Of a DNA stretch of 61,791 bases, positions 1-8,259 are shown one piece after another. Position 1 is the first letter of the stretch. Every line of letters starts with the position of its first letter. Position numbers and translations under genes: made by a program. The DNA comes from Paenibacillus tepidiphilus. Its GTDB lineage: Bacteria > Bacillota > Bacilli > Paenibacillales > Paenibacillaceae. The stretch spans positions 1 to 61,791 of the forward strand of contig NZ_VWRQ01000031.1 of the NCBI RefSeq assembly GCF_008635795.1. Direction: 5' to 3'. The notes beneath the pieces were generated by a model. It ran no database searches and was not told the origin of the DNA. It saw only the letters and a program-made list of their open reading frames with translations.

Positions 1-90
1 CAATTGTATGGTCAGGCTAGCGTCTTTAGGCGCAGTTTGGCAACAAGGGGTTATACCCCTAGAGCAAACCACCCGTTGGACGGGTGGTCC
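1..90 (+). mobile_element. Possible right end / omegaRNA-like region of an IS200/IS605 (TnpB-type) element, truncated by the window edge
   Basis: Three short stem-loops follow each other: GCGTC/GGCGC at 20-33 (one G-T pair), AGGGG/CCCCT at 46-60 and a perfect 8-bp ACCACCCG/CGGGTGGT stem with a 5-nt loop at 68-88. Serial hairpins of this kind are what I know from the 3' ends of IS200/IS605 elements, where the TnpB gene runs into the guide (omega) RNA and the right-end hairpin. One frame is open from base 2 to a TGA near 113 and could be a transposase C-terminus, but I do not recognise it. A further imperfect inverted repeat (CGTC-CCCGG / CCGGG-GACG) lies at 141-177. The assignment is a pattern match only; the transposase, if any, lies outside the window. 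Confidence 0.4.
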
Positions 91-202
91 TGATTCGTTA
101 ACTCCGGTGAAACGGTGATATAACACTGCCGCATGCACATCGTCTACCCGGGCTGCTTAAGCGGCCGTCCGGGGACGCAGACAATCTATAGTTAGCACTG
201 GT

Positions 203-973
203 CTAACCCTGCACCTTTATGGCAGCGATGCGCAGGCGCCGGGTGTCGAGCTGCCAGCCTCCGTCCCGGTACAGCTGCGGCTTGACCTGTGTTTCAATGG
301 CCTCATATATTGTCGCCTTGTCCTCCGCTGTAACATCGTGGAAGAAGTAGCCGGAGAAGCTGTCCAGCCAATTTCGTATTGCGGAGCCTTCTCTTCTGAC
401 CGGAGCGGTACCGTCAAAATGCCGGGCATACGTGACGCGAAACCCGGTCTGCTCCAGCAGCGTGGCGTATTCGCCAAGTGTGGGATGGTACCAGGGATTT
501 CGCCCCTCCCAGGCATAGCCATGATCTTCGAGCGCCTGCTGCATCGCGGACATAAGCGCTGCAGTATTGCCGTGTCCGGCAAATTCGGCGACGAAGCGGC
601 CGCCTTCCCGCAGCGCCAGCCAAACCGCCTGGGCAGTTGCCGGTCCGTTCGCGATCCAGTGCAGCGCGGCATGGGAGAACACGGCGTCAAAGGGCGAGCC
701 AGTCCGGTATTGGCTTGCTTCCTGCACCTCGAAGTGCAAGCCGGGATATTTCCGCCTGGCCAGCTGCACGAGCTCCCCTGACAGGTCAATGCCGGAGGGC
801 ACGGCTCCTGCAGAGGCGATCTTGGCCGTAAGATCTCCATTTCCGCAGCCTAGGTCGAGAATGCGCTCCCCCGGACAAGGCTGCAGCAGCTCAAGGATGC
901 CTGCTTCAGGCTTGGTGGTCATATCCGGATGGAGGTGGCCGGCTTTAGGGTCATCAAAAGATTGGTTGTGCAT
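203..973 (-). CDS. Class I SAM-dependent methyltransferase
   Basis: A 256-residue Rossmann-fold methyltransferase of the trans-aconitate/UbiE-like kind. Motif I (ILDLGCGNGDL) is near residue 40, the acidic residue after beta-2 is in GIDLS, and a later FDAVFSHAALHWI segment matches the motif IV region of small-molecule methyltransferases. The substrate cannot be told from sequence. The frame is open further upstream, but the ATG at 973 has a GAGGAG ribosome binding site 9 bases before it, whereas the ATG at 982 abuts that site, so 973 is chosen. The gene stands alone, transcribed away from the AraC gene at 1201. No membrane segment or signal peptide. Confidence 0.85.
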   Translation of the reverse strand: MHNQSFDDPKAGHLHPDMTTKPEAGILELLQPCPGERILDLGCGNGDLTAKIASAGAVPSGIDLSGELVQLARRKYPGLHFEVQEASQYRTGSPFDAVFSHAALHWIANGPATAQAVWLALREGGRFVAEFAGHGNTAALMSAMQQALEDHGYAWEGRNPWYHPTLGEYATLLEQTGFRVTYARHFDGTAPVRREGSAIRNWLDSFSGYFFHDVTAEDKATIYEAIETQVKPQLYRDGGWQLDTRRLRIAAIKVQG

Positions 974-1200
974 GAATAGCATCTCCTCTATATTATGAAC
1001 TTTGCGGACATATAATGTCTGCAATTAGTTTAATCATAGACTTTGTGAGTCCATAATAGACGTTATTCCCGGCTTCTGTCAAGTTCCACGGTTTACGCCA
1101 CTTGTCTTGAGGTTCCGCTATTTTGCGCAAAGCTGGAACCGGCTGGCAAGGCAGTTCTTGATATAATAAAGGAACTGGAGAGAGAAAGGCCGGGTGCGAT

Positions 1201-2112
1201 GTGAATTACAGTAAGGATATCGAGCGCTGCATTGAGTATATTGAAGAACATATTAAGGAGCCGTTAACCGCCAATGAAATTGCCGCGGTCGCCGGTTATT
1301 CGCTGTTTCATTTCAGCCGAGTGTTCAGCTTGACCCATGGGATGTCCATTATGGAGTACGTGCGCAGCCGCAAGCTGTCCCGGGCATCCATGGAGCTGTT
1401 CAGCGGCCGACGAATTATTGATATCGCGCTGGAATACGGTTTTGAGACACAAAGCGGCTTCGCTAAGGCCTTTCGCAAGAATTACGGCTACAGTCCCAGC
1501 GACTACGCGGCGCGGATGGAAAGCTTTCGGCCCACCCTGCCGCCTCGCTTGATCGGTAGTTATATGCTGAATCCTGCGTTTGTGCATAAACCCGCCTTTA
1601 AAGTTGCCGGCTACGGCATTGCGACGAATGTGACTGCCGGCAGCTATACCCAGGATGTTGCTTCGTTCTGGAGCCAATATGACGGGGAGAACCTGGAAGC
1701 CCGAATGTATGCCATCCTTCATCCGCCCAAACACGGAGAGGTCGGACTGTGTATTCCGGCGACGGAAGAGGGACATGCGAAGTATCTGCTGGGCGTAATC
1801 GTTGAGGATTTTGCCAGAGTTACGAAGGAAATGCTGACCGTTGAAGTACCCGAAGCGCAATATGCCGTGTTTACCACACCGCCGGTTGATACGTCGGGGA
1901 ATGAGGGCCAGGAGGATTTTGTGCAGGTCATCAAGAGCACGTGGAAATATATTTTTGAAGAATGGTTTCCTTCCAGCGGCTATGTGTATGCTGAGGGCAG
2001 ACCGAACTTTGAATTCTATGACGAACGCTGCCATTCCCGCGTGGATACCGTGATGGAGATTTATGTGCCGGTACTGGTGCGGACGGGGTTAGCCGATGAG
2101 TACTGCCAATAG
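1201..2112 (+). CDS. AraC-family regulator with GyrI-like effector-binding domain
   Basis: 303 residues starting at GTG. Residues 5-105 form the AraC-type double helix-turn-helix: first HTH around LTANEIAAVAGYSLFHFSRVF, then IIDIALEYGFETQSGFAKAFRKN, the usual second recognition helix. The C-terminal 160 residues match the GyrI-like/SOUL small-molecule-binding fold (EVPEAQYAVFTTPP and the closing EEWFPSSGYVYAEGRPNFEFY segment), a layout shared with Rob- and BmrR-type sensors of lipophilic compounds. It probably senses a small ligand and controls a nearby gene; the divergent methyltransferase is the obvious candidate, but that is inference. A second gene of the same type lies at 29335-30195. 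Confidence 0.85.
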   Translation: MNYSKDIERCIEYIEEHIKEPLTANEIAAVAGYSLFHFSRVFSLTHGMSIMEYVRSRKLSRASMELFSGRRIIDIALEYGFETQSGFAKAFRKNYGYSPSDYAARMESFRPTLPPRLIGSYMLNPAFVHKPAFKVAGYGIATNVTAGSYTQDVASFWSQYDGENLEARMYAILHPPKHGEVGLCIPATEEGHAKYLLGVIVEDFARVTKEMLTVEVPEAQYAVFTTPPVDTSGNEGQEDFVQVIKSTWKYIFEEWFPSSGYVYAEGRPNFEFYDERCHSRVDTVMEIYVPVLVRTGLADEYCQ

Positions 2113-2263
2113 GGCGGTTATTCATTACGTGAATCTATTGTCAACCGGCATCTGAAAAAGTGTCTATCCTGTGATAATATTTTTTGCATATTGTGGTATT
2201 AAGAGGAAAAATAATGTATTTTTATAGAGGGTACTTATTTTACTGGTGAAGGGGAGTACGATT

Positions 2264-3169
2264 TTGAGAAAAGTGATGTTGAAGAAAGCCTCTGCTTTAC
2301 TGCTCATGTTCTGTTTCATGTTGTCGCCCTTTAGCTCGGTGTTTGCAGCTACAGCAGAGGCCTCGGCCGACGATACGCCAACAACCTCAGCGGTCGAGAT
2401 CCAGGTTGCCTATCCCGATGGCACCATTATGGACCAGGGAGTTCTGTATGTTGCCCTGGATGACGAGTCCTACTCCACCTACACATCCTTTGGAGAAAAT
2501 GGCGTATTCCTATTCGATCTTCCTGATGGAACGTATAATGTGTCGGGCGTAACCGACTTTACTTCTTGGGAAAGTATCACCTTTTACGATTCGTTTACCG
2601 TGTCCGGAGGAAATGCACAGACGTATACTTTGCAGCTTCCGCCTAAGATTGTTGGCTCAATTGTCACTGCGGATGGAGCGGATCTTCCTTATGGCAGATT
2701 ATATCTGACCGGCTCTGACGGCAGCACAACCAATGGGTATGTCACCAATGTCGACGACGGGGCATTCTCGCTGTATCTCCCCGACGGCACCTACACAGCA
2801 GATTTTCTGTCCGAATGGAACCACATGTGGGCTGTTACTCTCCACTCTTCCTTTACAGTGACAGGTGGTCAAGTGGAGCAGACGCCGCTGGTAATCACTG
2901 TCCCCCTTCAATATACAGGCACTGTCACCAAGAACGGCGCACCCTTGAGCAGCGCTGTAGTATACTTCCAAAGCACAGATGACAGCAGTATCAGCTATGA
3001 GGGCCGGGTGATGAATGGCAATTTGAGTGTCTTCCTGCTCAACGGGAACTACCATATTGATAAGGTGCTGGACTTGAATACTTCACAGGAGTATAACGTT
3101 AATCTTAATGTAACCGTTGAAGATGGTGCTGTCGTCCCTGGGGGTCCTTTGACGATAACCATTCCTTAA
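2264..3169 (+). CDS. Small secreted LPDG-repeat protein without cell-wall anchor
   Basis: 301 residues starting at TTG; AAGGGGAG lies 7 bases upstream, which favours 2264 over the in-frame GTG at 2246 inside that site. Residues 1-30 are a Sec signal peptide with an FAATA cleavage region. The rest is three repeats of about 85 residues, each with [DN]G near the start, an L-[PF]-[DN]-G-x-Y motif in the middle and a proline-ending strand (LPPK, TVPL, TITIP). These three repeats correspond in order to repeats 9-11 of the two giant proteins downstream (VEIQVAYPDGT, IVGSIVTADGA, YTGTVTKNGAP). There is no SLH domain or sortase motif, so it should be released or held by binding another protein. The fold is likely beta-sandwich (CnaB or carboxypeptidase-regulatory-like); function unknown. 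Confidence 0.75.
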   Translation: MRKVMLKKASALLLMFCFMLSPFSSVFAATAEASADDTPTTSAVEIQVAYPDGTIMDQGVLYVALDDESYSTYTSFGENGVFLFDLPDGTYNVSGVTDFTSWESITFYDSFTVSGGNAQTYTLQLPPKIVGSIVTADGADLPYGRLYLTGSDGSTTNGYVTNVDDGAFSLYLPDGTYTADFLSEWNHMWAVTLHSSFTVTGGQVEQTPLVITVPLQYTGTVTKNGAPLSSAVVYFQSTDDSSISYEGRVMNGNLSVFLLNGNYHIDKVLDLNTSQEYNVNLNVTVEDGAVVPGGPLTITIP

Positions 3170-3209
3170 GCTTCATGCGCGGATAAACCTTTTCGTCTTA
3201 ATGTACCAA

Positions 3210-3248
3210 AGGCAAGCTGCCGAGTTTCGGTGGCCTGCCTATTTTTTT
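3210..3248 (+). terminator. Rho-independent terminator after the small repeat protein
   Basis: AGGCAAGCTGCCGA and TCGGTGGCCTGCCT pair around GTT with a few mismatches and are followed by A and seven T. It closes the 2264-3169 transcript and separates it from the next paralogue. Confidence 0.8.
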
Positions 3249-3310
3249 GCTTTGACTGGGGGGATTACAAATAATAATATATTACTTGGAATTATAGAGT
3301 TTTATTGTCA

Positions 3311-3435
3311 TTAATTATACATAAAATTGTCGATATTTTTAGCGGAAAATCATTTCTTTCATATAGTGGAATTATGTAGAAGCCTGTACCTTTATAAAGG
3401 TGCTGTATATACACTTTAATCTGAGGGGGAGTAAG
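3311..3435 (+). promoter_or_regulatory. Conserved leader block upstream of the first giant SLH gene
   Basis: About 125 bp matching 8136-8259 upstream of the second giant gene almost base for base in several stretches: AAAATTGTCGATATTT, GGAAAATCATTT, TTTCATATAGTGGAATTATG and the segment before the Shine-Dalgarno. A weaker form of the third block (GCATATTGTGGTATTA) precedes the small gene near 2186-2202. No clear sigma-A -35/-10 pair with normal spacing is visible, so another sigma factor or an activator may be involved. The conservation is seen directly; the promoter role is inferred. Confidence 0.5.
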
Positions 3436-6400
3436 ATGTCGAAAAAATCGATTTTGCAGAAAGGAATGGCCCTGTTTCTTGCGGTTTGTTTCACTTTAGC
3501 GCCTTTTGGCTCAGTACTAGCCGCAACCGCATCGGATATTTCCGGCAACTGGGCGGAACAGCAGATCCGCGAATGGATGGATCAAGGATACATATCGGGT
3601 TACCCGGACGGCCGCTTCAAGCCGGCCAATCATATAACCAGAGGCGAGCTGGTTGCGCTGGTTAATAAGTCCTTCGGATTGACAGAGACGAAGGAGATTC
3701 AATTCAAGGATGTAGCATCCTCAAGCTGGGTGTACCCGGAAGTATTAAAGGCAAATGCCGCCGGATACATCAGCGGATACAGTGACGGTTCGTTCGGACC
3801 GGGTAAGAAAATTACCCGCCAGGAGCTGGCGGTCATCGTTAGTAAGCTGCTGAACTTAAGCCCGGCAGCAGATGCCGGATTTACCGATCTTGCTTCTGTT
3901 CCGGCATGGGGCAAGGACGCGGTCAATGCCGTTCAGCAAAAAGGGATTATGCAAGGCTTTGCCGACAATACCTTCCGTCCGGCTAATCCTGCATCCCGTG
4001 CCGAAGCGGTAGTTATTCTGGACAGAGCGCTTGCTGTTCTGCACAGCGAAGAGGCAGTGGCCTACAATGCTGCTGGAGTATACGGACCGGAAACCGGGAA
4101 TGAAGCCGTAGGCCAAAATGTGGCCGTAAACGCACCGGATGTTACGCTCAGGAATATGACCATCAGCGGTAACCTGCTTCTGGGAGCAGGCATTGCCGAA
4201 GGCGATGTGCTGCTGCAGAACGTCAAGGTGCTGGGGATTACAACGGTTCAGGGCGGCGGCGCCAACAGTGTGCATTTTGATAAGAGCACATTGGGGACGG
4301 TAGTTGTCGATAAGAAGAGTGGAAGTGTGCGCATTGTCGCTGAAGGCTCCACCACAGTGGGGAACCTCAACGTTCAATCGGCGGCTGCCATTGAGTCGAC
4401 TACTGGAGCGGCAGTAGCTAATTTGTCCCTGTCCAAAGAACTGCCGGAGAATTCCAAGGTCATTCTGAAGGGCAGCTTTAAGGAAGTTAACGTGCTGGCC
4501 CGCAATATTGCGGTAGATATTCCCGAAGGCACCATCCAGAATCTGAAGGTGGATAAAGAGGCTACAGGCAATAAATTGAAGAATGAAGCCACAATCACCT
4601 CGCTGGATATCAATGCCGGAGTGGATATTACAGGTAAGGGCAAGATTGAAACAGCAGTGATCAACGCTCAAGGGATTAAGCTGGAGACGGCACCTGTCAA
4701 GCTGGAAACCGGCAAAGACAGCGGCTCCGATGTAAAAGTTACAATCGGAGGCGTTGAGAAGCCGGCAGCAACAGCTGCACCGGTAGTTGCGGGTGGAGGA
4801 GGATCGAATCCGTCGGTACCTTCAAACCCGTCGACACCTGAGCCGACAGCAACAGCGACGGCTAGTCCGGTGCCGACAGCTACACCAGCGCCGACAGCAA
4901 CAGCGACGGCAACACCAGTAGCGACCGCAACGCCAGTGGCAACAGCGACCGCAACGCCAGTGGCAACAGCGACCGCAACGCCAGTGGCAACAGCGACCGC
5001 GACGCCAGTGGCAACAGCGACCGCGACGCCAGTGGCAACAGCAACCGCAACGCCAGTGGCAACAGCGACCGCAACGCCGGGCACCATACCGCCAGGGGTA
5101 GAGGGCAACGTGAAGGGCAGCTTTAAGTATGCCAACGGTTCACTGGTGGGGGATGGAACCCTGTATCTTTACAGAATGGAGAACAATATTGGAACCTTTT
5201 TTGAGCCGGAAGTGCATGACGGATGGTTTGGAATAGAACTTCCGGACGGCGAGTATTATTTGCATCAGCTGGAAACCAAAGATAATCAGGAGTCCATTGC
5301 ACTGTACCACCCGTTTACGGTTGCTGATGGAAAGCTGGATTCAGGGCTGCTGCAAATGACTCTGTCACCTAAGGTATCAGGAACCATTCAGTTCCAAGAT
5401 GGAAGTACAATCCAGGAAGGCAGCATGAGTATTAGCAAAGAAGAGAACGGTTCTTTTTCTAACTATACGGTTATGCTTCATAATGGAGAATTCAACTTAT
5501 ACGTGCCAGACGGAACATACCAGGTAAACAATATATTTGATTCGAAATCCAAAGAAAATATTGGAGCCAGCTTCACCTTTACTATTGCAGGAGGACAAGC
5601 TACGCCAAGTCCACTGAGCATTATTATCCCAACAGCAGTTCCAGGAACAATTAATAATTATGATGGAACACCGGTTGCTTCCGGAAGGATCTACATGAGC
5701 CGGACGGATATCAATTCCTCTCCAAGCTATTTCGCCGAAATTAAAGATGGCAAGTACAAACTATATTTACCCGATGGAAATTACCGAATCTATAGCTTCT
5801 ATTCTTCTGCGCAACAGATGGTTGGTATGTCCCATGCATTCAGTGTAAACGGGGGCAAGACTAACCCAAGCCCGTTAGAAGTGACGCTGCCGAAGCTATA
5901 TACTGGAATGTTAAGCTATTCAGACGGCAGTCCTGTTGGTGATGGATCCGTTTATCTGCTAAACACAGTAACCGGAACTGGCTATAGCAGTTTCAGCTCG
6001 AACGTGACGGATGGCCAATTCAGCTTCTATCTGCCGGATGGCACGTACAAGTTGAAAAATTACAATAATTATGATAACAAAGAATCCATATCGCTCGACT
6101 ACAGCATCACGATTGTGGGCGGCCAGCCAACTTCGAATTCAAGCAAATTCATATTACCCAAGAAGCTTACGGGAACGATAGTAGATGGGGAGAGCAAGCC
6201 CGTTAGCGGCGGCTGGGTGTATGTCTATGATCAGCAGACCAATTCCGCAGTACAATATTCTGCTGGTGTCAAAGAGGGCAAGTTCACGCTCTATCTTCCA
6301 GACGGTATGTATAAGGCTGAAATGTATTATGATGCCCAGAACAATTCGACTCCAATCAGCTATGCGTTTACAGTAGCAGACGGACAAAGCGTTCCAGCCG

Positions 6401-7977
6401 CCCTTCATTTTATTATTCCTTCTAAAAATGTTGCGGGAACGGTAATGTATTCGGATGGCCGGGCTGTCGAGGATGGCACAGTATATATTATTAACCAGAC
6501 GAATGGATCCAGTATGTCTTCAATCGGTGCCAAGGTGAAGAACGGTGCTTTCAGCCTTTATTTGCCAGATGGTGATTATGAAATCAACAGTCATTACAGC
6601 GATGACGGCAAGGAGTCTTCACAGTTCTCCTACAAATTTAAAGTTGTAAATAAAATTAGCGAGCCTGCGCCGCTGTCTGTCATTGTGCAGGCCAAGAACG
6701 TAACCGGGACCTTGCAATATGAGAATGGCTCAATGATCAAGGACGGGTCATTATCTATTGTTGAACAGGCCACAAATCAATATATAAATACTCAAGTAAA
6801 GGGTGGAAAGTTTAGCCTGTTCTTGCCTGATGGCCAATATAAAGTGAAGGATCTTTACGCCTCAATGACTCAAGAACTAATAAATATCACTTATAGCTTT
6901 GAGATTGTTAACGGGCAGCCGGTCGTGCTAGATATCAAAGTTCCTGATATTAATGTAACAGGTACACTTAAATATCTGGACGGATCCAACCTTCCAGATG
7001 GCATACTGTCCATCAGAAAACAGCCGTTTGATGGCAGCGCGAACGCCAGAACAGCTGTCACCAACGGACAATTTGCGACTACCATGGCCCCGGGGAAGTA
7101 TGAAGTGTTTAGCTTCAATGAATCTTCTGTTCCGTTGTACTCATTCGAAGTTATGGACAAACAGATGAAACATCTGGATATTGAGCTTCCGTTTAAAAGT
7201 GAGTTCAAGGTAACCTATGCTGACGGTACAGTCATTGAGAGGGGCTCCGTCCACATTAGCTATGATGGAGAACCGGCTGCAAGTTACAGCTCTTCCACAC
7301 AAAATGGCGTATTTAGTGCCTATCTTCCAGATGGAACCTATAAGGTATCGAATATATACGTCAGTGGTACCAGTGAAAGTATCTCATTCAATAGTACCAT
7401 TACCATCACCGATGGACAGCTTAATCCGCAGCCATATATTCTGAAGCTTCCGCCGAAATTTGCAGGCACGATCATCAGCGCGGATGGAACGGCTGTGAAC
7501 CAAGGCAGACTTTTTGTATACCGTATGGATGGCATTGTCTATCAGGGATATGGTACCGAGGTCACAGACGGGAAGTTTAGCTTGTACCTCCCGGATGGAA
7601 AATATACAGCAGATTATATATCTAACTGGTCCAGTATGGGGAATGTTACGATTAACTATCCTTTCACCGTATCGGATGGCCAGCTGGAGCCCCAACCATT
7701 CGTGGTTACTATACCTCATGAATATGCAGGTACCGTCACCAAGAACGGTGTTCCATTAGAGGACGCTGTTGTATATCTGCAGAATACAGATAACGGGAAA
7801 CCTTATGAAGGTCGGGTAATAGAGGGGAGATTTAGCTTATTCCTGCCTGATGGAAACTACCAGATCACGAAAATATATGACATCGATGCCTCTTACGAAT
7901 ATGCATTAAATCTCAAGATTACAGTTAAGGATGGCAATTTCGTCTCTGGTGGCCCATTGACTATATCAGTTCCTTAA
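3436..7977 (+). CDS. Giant SLH-anchored surface protein with 11 LPDG repeats (copy 1)
   Basis: 1513 residues. The ATG at 3436 follows GAGGGGGAG and starts MSKKSILQKG, so the in-frame GTG at 3400 is not used. Order: signal peptide (1-31); three SLH domains (about 33-205; GYPDGRFKPANHITRGE, GYSDGSFGPGKKITRQE, GFADNTFRPANPASRAE) that bind pyruvylated cell-wall polymer; a hydrophobic, Asn/Val-rich beta-helix-like stalk (about 216-462); a glycine hinge; a Thr/Pro/Ala linker (about 465-548); then 11 tandem repeats of about 80-90 residues, each with a central [LV]PDGxY and a terminal FxVxxGQ...P strand. Repeat 8 is atypical (APGKYEV). The repeats look like beta-sandwich display modules; no catalytic motif is visible. 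Adhesin, polysaccharide-binding or structural S-layer roles are possible. Its closest relative is the next gene. Confidence 0.85.
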   Translation: MSKKSILQKGMALFLAVCFTLAPFGSVLAATASDISGNWAEQQIREWMDQGYISGYPDGRFKPANHITRGELVALVNKSFGLTETKEIQFKDVASSSWVYPEVLKANAAGYISGYSDGSFGPGKKITRQELAVIVSKLLNLSPAADAGFTDLASVPAWGKDAVNAVQQKGIMQGFADNTFRPANPASRAEAVVILDRALAVLHSEEAVAYNAAGVYGPETGNEAVGQNVAVNAPDVTLRNMTISGNLLLGAGIAEGDVLLQNVKVLGITTVQGGGANSVHFDKSTLGTVVVDKKSGSVRIVAEGSTTVGNLNVQSAAAIESTTGAAVANLSLSKELPENSKVILKGSFKEVNVLARNIAVDIPEGTIQNLKVDKEATGNKLKNEATITSLDINAGVDITGKGKIETAVINAQGIKLETAPVKLETGKDSGSDVKVTIGGVEKPAATAAPVVAGGGGSNPSVPSNPSTPEPTATATASPVPTATPAPTATATATPVATATPVATATATPVATATATPVATATATPVATATATPVATATATPVATATATPGTIPPGVEGNVKGSFKYANGSLVGDGTLYLYRMENNIGTFFEPEVHDGWFGIELPDGEYYLHQLETKDNQESIALYHPFTVADGKLDSGLLQMTLSPKVSGTIQFQDGSTIQEGSMSISKEENGSFSNYTVMLHNGEFNLYVPDGTYQVNNIFDSKSKENIGASFTFTIAGGQATPSPLSIIIPTAVPGTINNYDGTPVASGRIYMSRTDINSSPSYFAEIKDGKYKLYLPDGNYRIYSFYSSAQQMVGMSHAFSVNGGKTNPSPLEVTLPKLYTGMLSYSDGSPVGDGSVYLLNTVTGTGYSSFSSNVTDGQFSFYLPDGTYKLKNYNNYDNKESISLDYSITIVGGQPTSNSSKFILPKKLTGTIVDGESKPVSGGWVYVYDQQTNSAVQYSAGVKEGKFTLYLPDGMYKAEMYYDAQNNSTPISYAFTVADGQSVPAALHFIIPSKNVAGTVMYSDGRAVEDGTVYIINQTNGSSMSSIGAKVKNGAFSLYLPDGDYEINSHYSDDGKESSQFSYKFKVVNKISEPAPLSVIVQAKNVTGTLQYENGSMIKDGSLSIVEQATNQYINTQVKGGKFSLFLPDGQYKVKDLYASMTQELINITYSFEIVNGQPVVLDIKVPDINVTGTLKYLDGSNLPDGILSIRKQPFDGSANARTAVTNGQFATTMAPGKYEVFSFNESSVPLYSFEVMDKQMKHLDIELPFKSEFKVTYADGTVIERGSVHISYDGEPAASYSSSTQNGVFSAYLPDGTYKVSNIYVSGTSESISFNSTITITDGQLNPQPYILKLPPKFAGTIISADGTAVNQGRLFVYRMDGIVYQGYGTEVTDGKFSLYLPDGKYTADYISNWSSMGNVTINYPFTVSDGQLEPQPFVVTIPHEYAGTVTKNGVPLEDAVVYLQNTDNGKPYEGRVIEGRFSLFLPDGNYQITKIYDIDASYEYALNLKITVKDGNFVSGGPLTISVP
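4918..5079 (+). repeat. 24-bp coding tandem repeat (VATATATP linker)
   Basis: Within the linker of the first giant protein, an 18-bp unit (VATATP) is followed by six in-frame 24-bp units encoding VATATATP with only a few silent differences. The tract is flanked by less regular Thr/Ala/Pro codons. The second giant gene has a 6-bp-type degenerate tract (about 9650-9815) at the same place. Such arrays change length by slippage or recombination, which would alter how far the repeats stand off the wall. Confidence 0.9.
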
Positions 7978-8028
7978 AAAGAGATGGGCTCAGTAGTACA
8001 GAGTCAATAAACTTTAAATTACACTGAA

Positions 8029-8068
8029 ACAGGCAAGCTGCTGATTCCCGGCGGCCTGCCTGTTTTTT
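8029..8068 (+). terminator. Rho-independent terminator after giant repeat protein 1
   Basis: ACAGGCAAGCTGC pairs with GGCGGCCTGCCTGT across a short loop, then six T. The hairpin is closely related to the one at 3210-3248, further evidence that these cassettes arose by duplication. Confidence 0.8.
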
Positions 8069-8135
8069 GAGGTTTGAAATCAGGATATAATTATGAATAC
8101 TAATCTATAAATGGAAAATGAGATTGATATAGGAA

Positions 8136-8259
8136 TTAATTATATGAAAAATTGTCGATATTTGCAGGGGAAAATCATTTGTTTCATATAGTGGAATTAT
8201 GTAGAAAGATGTAACTTTATAAGGTGCTGTATACATACTTACATCTGAGGTGGAGAAAA
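8136..8259 (+). promoter_or_regulatory. Conserved leader block upstream of the second giant SLH gene
   Basis: Second copy of the leader at 3311-3435, again ending in TTTATAAGGTGCTGTATA and a GAGGTGGAG ribosome binding site. Conservation across two otherwise AT-rich intergenic regions suggests shared regulation or recent duplication. Confidence 0.5.

Noticed and set aside
4918..5079. Possible CRISPR or non-coding satellite
   Set aside because: The 24-bp repeats are in frame inside a surface protein and encode its linker.
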